NCBI GenBank assembly: GCA_031082125.1
Contig: JAVHLM010000014.1
Location: 1 to 64,000 of the forward strand
DNA from: Candidatus Eremiobacterota bacterium
GTDB taxonomy: Bacteria; Vulcanimicrobiota; CADAWZ01; Ess09-12
Length of the DNA stretch: 64,000 bases
Direction of reading: 5' to 3'
The position numbers and the translations under genes were made by a program. A model generated the notes under the pieces. It searched no databases. It had not been told where the DNA came from and saw nothing but the letters and a program-made list of their open reading frames with translations. This document shows positions 58,041 through 64,000 of the stretch, piece by piece (positions within the stretch are counted from its first letter, which is position 1; each line of letters opens with the position of its first letter).

Positions 58041-60125
58041 TCACTTTCTCTGAGCGTCCTGCAGAGTTTTGTCCCTGTCCTGAAAGAAGCATTGAATACG
58101 GCACAGCCCGCCCTCGGCGCTCACTTCAAGGCCGTCGCTGTAATAACGGATAAGATGGGAGGAAAGCCCGATGATGCTTCCTTCAATATCTTCGATGGCC
58201 GGCGACTCAGGCAGCTGCCGGGAAAGAGGCAGCTGCGCTCCCCTGTAGGTGACATCCATTGCCAGGCTGAAATCACTGAAAGTAAAGCGTGCCTCCATAT
58301 GCGGGGTGAGCCTCAGCGAAGCTGCGCTCTCCAGGATCTCGTTCAATGCCGCCGCCGACCTCATCAGCATGGACAGGGCGATACCCCAGGGCGAGATATG
58401 CACATCAATGAAATCAAAGATGGACTCTGAGCCTGTTTCTCCCGGCGTGAGCGCCATTGTGGCGGTTCTCTGAAGGATCCCCGTGTCGTCGGCCTTTATG
58501 CCCAGGCGCTCCATCGCGCGCTCCCGGAGCCTGAACTTCTGAACCTTCCCACTTGCAGTGACAGGGAAGGAATCGACAATGAATACATGGGAGGGCACCT
58601 TGCTCCGTGCGAGGGATTTCTGGCAGAACTGCCTGATTTCTTTTTCTTCAGGGGAGCTCCCGGGTCTGGGCCGCACAAAGGCGACGACTTCCTCTCCCCA
58701 CCGCTGCGAAGGCACGCCCACCACCTGGGCGTCTCCCACGTCGGGGTGGGTGAAGAGGTATTCTTCTATTTCGCGGGGATAAATATTTTCTCCGCCGCGG
58801 ATGATCATGTCCTTGGCACGGCCGGTAATGCGGTAGGTGCCGTCGCTGAGGCGCATGGCCAGGTCTCCCGTGTGAAGCCAGCCTTCCCTGTCTATGACGC
58901 GTGCCGTCGCTTCGGAGGCCTTGTCGTAGCCTTTCATCACGTTGTAGCCTTTGCAGCAGAGCTCCCCCTGGATTCCGTCTCCCATTTCCTCTCCTGAGGA
59001 GGGATTGACGATTTTCACGGCGATTCCCGGAAGGGGCCGGCCTATGGTGGAAGTCCGTATTTCGAGACTGTCATCACGCCTTGTCATGGTGATGAGGGGG
59101 GAAGCTTCAGTGAGGCCGTAAGCGATGCACAGGTCCCTGATACCCAGGGAGGAGAGTATCTTTTTCATCAGCTCTGCCGGGCAGACGGTGGCTCCGGTAA
59201 TTCCCGTGCGCAGCGACGAGAGATCACAGCGGTGCCTTCCCTGCTCCTCGAGAAGGGCGATGAACATTGAGGGCACCCCGTAGACAGCGGTGCAGTGGCA
59301 GGCCTCCAGGGTTTCAAGGACCGTGCGCGGCTGGAAGTGCTCGACAATGACAAGAGTCCCGCCCGCGGACAGGCAGAGAAGGGAGCCGAGCACGGAGCCG
59401 AAACAATGAAAGAGGGGCACCGGGAGGCACAGCGTGTCTTTCTCGGTGAAATCCATGACTTCCGCAACAGAGAGCACGTTCCCCGTCATATTCCTGTGAG
59501 TGAGCATGACCCCCTTGGGGAAACCGGTAGTCCCCGAGGTGAAGAGGATCTGGGCCACGTCGTCCGGGGAGCTCTGGCTCTGCCGCTCCCGGAGCGCGCT
59601 CTCTCCCACGCTGTCGCCGAGGGAGAGGAACCTCTCCCATGGGAAGAGGCCTTCACATGAATTGTTCTTCAGGTTGATCAGTGTGCGCAGGGCCGGCAGC
59701 CGGAGTGTCCTGAGCTTTCCCGGCGCGCTTTTCTGCCGCTCCGGAGCTATGGAGTCCACGATCTCAAGAAGGTCTCCCTGTTTCAGATAGCTCTCGCTCA
59801 GGGCCAGGATTCCTGCTGACGAATGGTTCAGCGTAAACTCCAGATCGGCGTGGCGGTAGGCCGGGTTGAGTGTCACCACCACGGCTCCCGCTTTGACGGC
59901 TCCGAACTGCATGACGATCCATTCGGGAATGTTATGAGCCCATAGGGCAACCCGGTCGCCCGGCTCCACGCCGAGAGCCATGAGACTTTTTGCTGCCCTG
60001 TCGGTCACGATCCTGAGTTCATCAAAAGTGCACCGGTAACCGGACCGGTGCACGATGAGCGCGGTATGATCGGGGCATGCTGCTGCGGTATTATCGAGCA
60101 ACCTGCCCATAGTCTCCCTGCTCAT
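58041..60125 (-). CDS. AMP-forming acyl-CoA synthetase with extra C-terminal domain
   Basis: 694 residues. The adenylation core shows L-F-T-S-G-T-T-G-F-P-K-G-V, Y-G-L-T-E-A-S-P, W-L-H-T-G-D and the catalytic Lys in T-A-S-G-K-V-Q-K, typical of FadD-like acyl-CoA ligases. It normally ends near residue 545; here about 145 extra residues follow, with a helical part and a beta-rich part (S-E-S-I-F-D-F-I-D-V, C-R-I-Q-C-F-F-Q-D) of unknown function. GGGGAGATAAGGC precedes the ATG. It activates a fatty or related carboxylic acid to its CoA ester. The GNAT gene is immediately downstream. Confidence 0.92.
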   Translation of the reverse strand: MSRETMGRLLDNTAAACPDHTALIVHRSGYRCTFDELRIVTDRAAKSLMALGVEPGDRVALWAHNIPEWIVMQFGAVKAGAVVVTLNPAYRHADLEFTLNHSSAGILALSESYLKQGDLLEIVDSIAPERQKSAPGKLRTLRLPALRTLINLKNNSCEGLFPWERFLSLGDSVGESALRERQSQSSPDDVAQILFTSGTTGFPKGVMLTHRNMTGNVLSVAEVMDFTEKDTLCLPVPLFHCFGSVLGSLLCLSAGGTLVIVEHFQPRTVLETLEACHCTAVYGVPSMFIALLEEQGRHRCDLSSLRTGITGATVCPAELMKKILSSLGIRDLCIAYGLTEASPLITMTRRDDSLEIRTSTIGRPLPGIAVKIVNPSSGEEMGDGIQGELCCKGYNVMKGYDKASEATARVIDREGWLHTGDLAMRLSDGTYRITGRAKDMIIRGGENIYPREIEEYLFTHPDVGDAQVVGVPSQRWGEEVVAFVRPRPGSSPEEKEIRQFCQKSLARSKVPSHVFIVDSFPVTASGKVQKFRLRERAMERLGIKADDTGILQRTATMALTPGETGSESIFDFIDVHISPWGIALSMLMRSAAALNEILESAASLRLTPHMEARFTFSDFSLAMDVTYRGAQLPLSRQLPESPAIEDIEGSIIGLSSHLIRYYSDGLEVSAEGGLCRIQCFFQDRDKTLQDAQRK

Positions 60126-60268
60126 GCCTTATCTCCCCTTCCGTCACTCTATGGATCATTCCATAGTCTGTGATATTGATTCTCCACAGGGTATGGAAGA
60201 CCTTTCGCGGGAGCCATGGGCTATACTATGGATATCTCAAGAAAAAGCAGGGGAGGCACCGACGCCTG

Positions 60269-60297
60269 TTGACAGGTCCAGACCTTCCCGTTATAAT
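60269..60297 (+). promoter_or_regulatory. Consensus promoter of the ABC-F gene
   Basis: TTGACA (60269-60274), 17 bp, TATAAT (60292-60297): exact consensus. The leader to the ATG at 60428 is about 124 bases, longer than usual here. Apart from this promoter and leader I see nothing in the gap 60126-60427. Confidence 0.85.
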
Positions 60298-60427
60298 ATC
60301 AGTGGTACTTATTCTCGCAAAGGCAGCAATTCTTCAGGTGAAAATAACGGCATAAGCGGAAACAGAACAGTCAGTCTCTGATTCCACGACACCTTATGCT
60401 GTTTTTATTTTCCCTGAGGAGGTTTCC

Positions 60428-61972
60428 ATGAGCAAATCAATTCTTGAAGCAAAGGGGCTTGCGAAAAGCTTCGACTCATCAATGCTGCTTGATGAGGCAT
60501 CGTTTAAGGTCTCCTATGGCGAGAAGGTGGGCCTTGTGGGCCTTAACGGCTGCGGCAAGTCCACCTTGATGAGAATTCTTGCGGGGCTTGAAGAATCCGA
60601 TGCAGGCTCGGTGAGTCTCATGCCCAGGGGGGGCCGGGTAGGGTTCCTTCCCCAGTGGCCCGAGATAAAAACCAGGACCATCGGGGAGCACCTGGGACAG
60701 TCTTTTCCCGGGCCAGTGCCGCCCCCTGGCTGGCAGGCTGAAGCGCTCATAAAGAAAGCTCTTGCCGAGACAGGCCTCAGTCATATCCCCCCGGGGCTTG
60801 ACCCTTCATCCCTCTCGGGCGGCGAGAGGACCAGGCTGTCCCTTGCAGGACTCCTCCTGGGGGAGCCCGATTTCCTTCTGCTGGACGAGCCCACCAACTT
60901 TCTGGACCTTGAAGGACTCCAGTGGATAGAGGAATTTGTAAAAAGCCACTGCCAGGCCATGATAATCGTCTCTCATGACCGCTTCTTCCTTGATGCGGTC
61001 GTGACAAGGATAGTGGAGCTTGAAAGGGGCAGCCTCAACGAATACGGGGGAAATTATTCTTTTTACCGCGCAGCAAAAGCTGCGGCCCTGGAGCGGCAGC
61101 GTGCTGACCATGCGATGCAGAAGCATGAGATAGAGCGTCTTGCGGAGCGGGCAAGGCAGCAGAGGCAGTTCAGCAACAGTGTCAACAGCGAGACGACCAA
61201 TGATTTTTACCGGGCAAGAGCCACAAGGCATTCGAAAACAGCGAAGGCGCTGGAAAAGAGAATAGCGCACATGGAGAAGACAGACAAGCCCTGGCAGGCA
61301 GACCAGGTGAGCATAAGGCTCCAGGGCACTGCTACCTCCAGAGTTGCGGCCAAGGCTGAAAATATCGCAAAGGGCTATGGCGGGAGGCCTCTTTTCCACC
61401 AGGTGAATTTTACCATCACAGCGGGGGAGAAGGTGGGGATTGTCGGGAAAAACGGATCGGGAAAATCGACGCTCCTGAGAATCCTCCTTGGTCTTGAGAG
61501 GCCCGATGAAGGGACGGCGTTCCTCCAGGACCGTGAGAAAGTGGGGTATTTCTCCCAGGTTTTTGAAGAGATGAACCCGGGCGCATCGCTTCTTGAATAC
61601 ATGGAAGCACAGGGAGGCCTGGACCGCGGGGAAGCCCGCCGGGTCCTGGCATTTTTCCTTTTCCGCGGCGATGACGTACATAAGAGAATCAGTTCTCTTT
61701 CCGTGGGGGAGAAAACGCGCCTGGCCCTTGCCTGCTTTAACGGGAGCAGGAAAGAGGTCCTTATCCTTGATGAGCCCACAAGCCATCTCGATGCCTCTAC
61801 GACGGAGATCCTGGAGGATGCCCTGGAGCCATTCGACGGCACCATCATTATGGTCACTCACGATCGTTACATGCTTGACAGGATCGCGGCGAGAATTCTT
61901 GCCATCGAGGGCGGGACCGTCAATGAGTACAGGGGTAATTTTTCATATTACCTGGAGAAAAGGAGCGGCTGA
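60428..61972 (+). CDS. ABC-F family ATPase
   Basis: 514 residues with two ABC domains on one chain and no membrane segment. Domain 1: G-L-N-G-C-G-K-S-T, L-S-G-G-E-R-T-R-L-S, L-L-L-D-E-P-T-N-F-L-D. Domain 2: G-K-N-G-S-G-K-S-T, L-S-V-G-E-K-T-R-L-A, L-I-L-D-E-P-T-S-H-L-D. The interdomain linker (about 215-300) is long, charged and helical. ABC-F proteins act on the ribosome, as translation factors (EttA, Uup) or in antibiotic resistance (Vga/Msr-like). GAGGAGG gives a strong start. The signature LSVGE in domain 2 is a mild variant. The subgroup is not decided. Confidence 0.92.
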   Translation: MSKSILEAKGLAKSFDSSMLLDEASFKVSYGEKVGLVGLNGCGKSTLMRILAGLEESDAGSVSLMPRGGRVGFLPQWPEIKTRTIGEHLGQSFPGPVPPPGWQAEALIKKALAETGLSHIPPGLDPSSLSGGERTRLSLAGLLLGEPDFLLLDEPTNFLDLEGLQWIEEFVKSHCQAMIIVSHDRFFLDAVVTRIVELERGSLNEYGGNYSFYRAAKAAALERQRADHAMQKHEIERLAERARQQRQFSNSVNSETTNDFYRARATRHSKTAKALEKRIAHMEKTDKPWQADQVSIRLQGTATSRVAAKAENIAKGYGGRPLFHQVNFTITAGEKVGIVGKNGSGKSTLLRILLGLERPDEGTAFLQDREKVGYFSQVFEEMNPGASLLEYMEAQGGLDRGEARRVLAFFLFRGDDVHKRISSLSVGEKTRLALACFNGSRKEVLILDEPTSHLDASTTEILEDALEPFDGTIIMVTHDRYMLDRIAARILAIEGGTVNEYRGNFSYYLEKRSG

Positions 61973-62046
61973 GAACTTTAAATGTTACTTATTTTCTTTT
62001 TTTGACATATCATGGCAATATATCCCATGAAATGAGCGAAAAAATT

Positions 62047-62077
62047 TAACATATCCCGGGCCAAAACCTGGTACTAT
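62047..62077 (+). promoter_or_regulatory. Possible promoter of the cysteine-protease-like gene
   Basis: TAACAT (62047-62052) lies 19 bases before TACTAT (62072-62077), about 40 bases from the ATG at 62117. The first element resembles the TAACAT motif upstream of two other genes here. Confidence 0.35.
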
Positions 62078-62116
62078 GGGGGGAGAGAGAAAAGTGCAGA
62101 TCGTCAAGGGGGAGCT

Positions 62117-63037
62117 ATGATTACCTCACCTTCCTGGCTGGCATCAAAATCCGCATCGTTAAATGCCGAAAGGCTTGAGAGACCTTCTCTTTCCTCTTTT
62201 CAAAATCCCGCGGAGGCCGCAGATCTCCTCTCATCTGATCGTAAAGAGTCTCTATCGCTCTCGCCTGCCGCACAGAAAGCCCTTTCCGGTGAAGCTTCCT
62301 CTGAAGGCGGCAGCCTTGACCCATGGGGCGTGACCACCACCATTTACGACAGCCTGTACAGCGCCACCGGCGGCATCAGGGAGTGGATAAAATACCATGA
62401 TAACCCAGAGAGCGGCCCCTTTTCATTCGGCCAGGGAAAAGAAGGAAACTGCGCTTCTATCGCTACCATCAAGGCAGGTATTGACGTCTTTGGTGACGAG
62501 GTTTTCAAAAGACAGGAGGGCGACAGGGAAAAGGGCTTTGACCTCACGCTCCGCGATGGTTCACAGGTTGCACTCTCAAGAGATGAGTATGAGACCGCCC
62601 TCAAAAACTCTTACTTCCAGGGAAAGAATGGCGATACGGAGGACTATGCCAACCTCTGTTACGCCGCCATGGCGAAAAGAAAGATGGATATCGAAAATAC
62701 CGGGAAAAGCGACGGTAAAAAGATCACCTATCAGCAGGCCTGCGATCTCCTCAATGACGGCATTGATACCTTCGATGCACCGCGCTATCTTGGCCTTCAG
62801 AACAATGTAAAGAAGCTTGATGATCCCCTCGATGCAGATGAATACAGGCACTACGATGCAGTCGTGGCGAGGACGAAAGGCGTCCATGCCCTCTATGTGG
62901 ACGGCCCTGAGACTTATTCGAAGGATGCGGACGTGACTCAAGACAACTACGGCGATCCCAAAGCCTTTGACGGCACTGATAACTGGGGCGACAGGCTCAC
63001 CGACGCCTTTGCCATGGCGGGGGACAAAGTAGCGTAG
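62117..63037 (+). CDS. Papain/calpain-like cysteine protease candidate with leader motif
   Basis: 306 residues. Residues 1-60 are Ser-rich and hold E-S-L-S-L-S at 44-49, followed by P-A-A-Q-K-A-L, wording close to the D-x-V-x-L-S-x-x-A pattern of FlgM-type proteins. The C-terminal 200 residues show G-K-E-G-N-C112-A-S-I-A at the start of a helix, G-V-H257-A-L-Y-V-D-G, and D288-N-W-G-D. This is the C-H-N/D order of papain- and calpain-fold proteases. GGGGGAGCT precedes the ATG. No Sec signal. A protease is inferred from the triad layout; the family is not identified. Confidence 0.7.
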   Translation: MITSPSWLASKSASLNAERLERPSLSSFQNPAEAADLLSSDRKESLSLSPAAQKALSGEASSEGGSLDPWGVTTTIYDSLYSATGGIREWIKYHDNPESGPFSFGQGKEGNCASIATIKAGIDVFGDEVFKRQEGDREKGFDLTLRDGSQVALSRDEYETALKNSYFQGKNGDTEDYANLCYAAMAKRKMDIENTGKSDGKKITYQQACDLLNDGIDTFDAPRYLGLQNNVKKLDDPLDADEYRHYDAVVARTKGVHALYVDGPETYSKDADVTQDNYGDPKAFDGTDNWGDRLTDAFAMAGDKVA

Positions 63038-63296
63038 ATTTTTGCCTGCCCGGCAGCCTCTTTCATGGAACCCAGTTCCTGCCGCCGAACTCCTCCCTTT
63101 ATCACCACGGGCCTTGCCGTTCCCGATCGTACTCCAGAGCACGCCTGACGTCAGTATATCTGTAACCTCTCCAGGAAAGACTGATCCAGATGAGAGAATA
63201 TAACTCCTCGTCACCAAGGATCCAGTGTGGCTGGTACGGAAGGAATAGGATGAGCCCGGGGAGAAATCCAGATTTCTCCAGAGGAGGCAGCGATTT

Positions 63297-64000
63297 ATGC
63301 ATGTTGTTCCAATCCTCGTCATCGCGCTTTGCCTGTTTGCTCTTGGCTACCGGTACTACGCGGCATTCATTGCAGCCAAGGTGCTCGTTATCGATGATAC
63401 CAAGGTGACCCCTGCCCACGAGTTGAAAGATGGCCGCGATTATATTCCCATGAACCGCTGGGTGCTCTTCGGCCACCATTTTGCTGCCATTGCAGGCGCC
63501 GGGCCTCTCATCGGGCCTGTGCTTGCCGCCCAGTACGGCTATCTGCCGGGGGCGATCTGGATACTTCTGGGCGGTGTCTTCGCAGGCGCCGTCCACGATA
63601 TGATAATACTTTTCGCCTCGGTGCGCCACAGGGGGCAGGCCCTTTACAAGATAGCGGGGAGCCTTACAGGGCCCGTCACCGGTGTCTCAGCGGCAGTTGC
63701 CACGCTTTTCATCATCGTCGTATCGCTTGCGGGGCTTGCCATCGCTGTCGTAAATGCCCTCAAGGGCAGCCCATGGGCCTTTTTCACCGTCTTCATGACA
63801 ATTCCCATCGCCGTTCTTGTGGGGTGCTGGATGTTTCGCTGGAGGCCCGGTAAAATAGGTGAAGGATCTGTTATCGGCATCGTACTCCTCTTTTTGGCCG
63901 TCATTACAGGCCCTGCCGTTGCCCACTCGTCATGGGCTTACCTCTTCACTTACAACGAGAATGCGCTGAAGATTATGCTGCCCTGTTATGGCTTTCTTGC
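63297..64000 (+). CDS. cstA: Carbon starvation protein CstA (5' part)
   Basis: A frame open to the window edge, 234 residues so far, starting at ATG 63297 after GAGGAGG. It has repeated membrane helices and CstA wording: Y-Y-A-A-F-I-A-A-K-V, H-E-L-K-D-G-R-D-Y-I-P-M-N-R-W-V-L-F-G-H-H-F, A-G-A-G-P-L-I-G-P-V and G-A-V-H-D. CstA imports peptides or pyruvate during carbon limitation. The 259-base gap before it (63038-63296) holds no clear gene. Confidence 0.93.
   Translation, partial: MHVVPILVIALCLFALGYRYYAAFIAAKVLVIDDTKVTPAHELKDGRDYIPMNRWVLFGHHFAAIAGAGPLIGPVLAAQYGYLPGAIWILLGGVFAGAVHDMIILFASVRHRGQALYKIAGSLTGPVTGVSAAVATLFIIVVSLAGLAIAVVNALKGSPWAFFTVFMTIPIAVLVGCWMFRWRPGKIGEGSVIGIVLLFLAVITGPAVAHSSWAYLFTYNENALKIMLPCYGFL

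Noticed and set aside
60124-60381. An 85-codon plus-strand frame between the acyl-CoA synthetase and ABC-F genes
   Set aside because: It crosses the ABC-F promoter, has no binding site and has an irregular composition.
62002-62024. TTGACA at 62002 as promoter of the gene at 62117
   Set aside because: The nearest -10-like hexamer, TATATC, is only 11 bp away, too close for a functional pair.
63102-63302. A 66-codon minus-strand frame with F-L-P-Y-Q-P-H-W-I-L and R-E-R-Q-G-P-W
   Set aside because: The product looks unusual enough to be real, but it has no binding site and lies antisense to the cstA start region. It is not strong enough to call.
1-64000. CRISPR arrays, tRNA or rRNA genes
   Set aside because: I scanned the intergenic regions and found no repeat-spacer array and no tRNA- or rRNA-like sequence. 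A tRNA-specific program could still find one that I missed.

Overview
The window is GC-rich, gene-dense bacterial DNA. Didermy is suggested by lipoprotein signal peptides, an O-antigen-ligase-type protein, an AMIN/STN protein related to secretin N-termini, and a vitamin B12 ABC importer. I cannot place the organism firmly. Several features point to a deep-branching, poorly cultured phylum, perhaps Eremiobacterota/Xenobia-like, but this is inference only: an archaeal/eukaryotic-type tryptophanyl-tRNA synthetase, many large lineage-specific secreted proteins, ankyrin-repeat proteins including a Ser/Thr kinase fusion, and caspase-like lipoproteins.

Layout. 1-4.6 kb: a broken-looking HNH protein, a leaderless metallophosphatase, a small helical protein, an O-antigen ligase-like membrane protein and dUTPase. 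4.6-18 kb: a surface-polysaccharide region (DegT aminotransferase, UDP-sugar epimerase, polyprenyl-phosphate sugar-1-phosphate transferase, AsnB-type amidotransferase, tandem PilZ protein) interleaved with three caspase-domain lipoproteins. 18-32 kb: a HEAT-like protein, an AMIN/STN protein, a HARE-HTH protein, an EF-hand plus M14 carboxypeptidase, and housekeeping genes rocD, trpS, udk, trpF, rpsO, pnp and a TPR lipoprotein. 32.2-35.4 kb: a cobalamin riboswitch followed by btuFCD. 35.4-46 kb: an HExxH metallopeptidase-like protein, ankyrin proteins, fructose-bisphosphate aldolase, two glycine-zipper proteins, Sir2, a thioredoxin and a GT-C glycosyltransferase. 46-50 kb: a Phd/PIN toxin-antitoxin pair and a HET-C-like/PKD protein flanked by two copies of a dispersed repeat. 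50-64 kb: a beta-propeller protein, an esterase, several unrecognised proteins, a five-repeat secreted Cys protein, a GNAT plus acyl-CoA synthetase pair, an ABC-F ATPase behind a consensus promoter, a cysteine-protease-like protein and the start of cstA.

The best candidate for an undescribed system is a dispersed set of proteins: a metallophosphatase, an HExxH peptidase, an esterase, a papain/calpain-like protein and two glycine-zipper proteins. They lack Sec signals. Each carries a low-complexity Ser/Pro-rich N-terminus with a short motif, [DE]-S-[VIL]-x-[IL]-[SGC], starting at residue 32-44. Several related hydrolases also carry EF-hand-type calcium loops, and two genes 14 kb apart share an exact 12-bp promoter-upstream element. 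This looks like a regulon of non-Sec-exported or compartment-targeted hydrolases. A second candidate is the trio of envelope caspases embedded in the polysaccharide region, only one of which keeps a complete calcium loop.

How the genes work together: polysaccharide precursors would be made by the epimerase and aminotransferase, loaded onto lipid carrier by the sugar-phosphate transferase and transferred by the ligase. PilZ domains could tie this to c-di-GMP. The B12 operon is controlled by its riboswitch. rpsO-pnp is the usual conserved pair, and its promoter overlaps a divergent trpF promoter.
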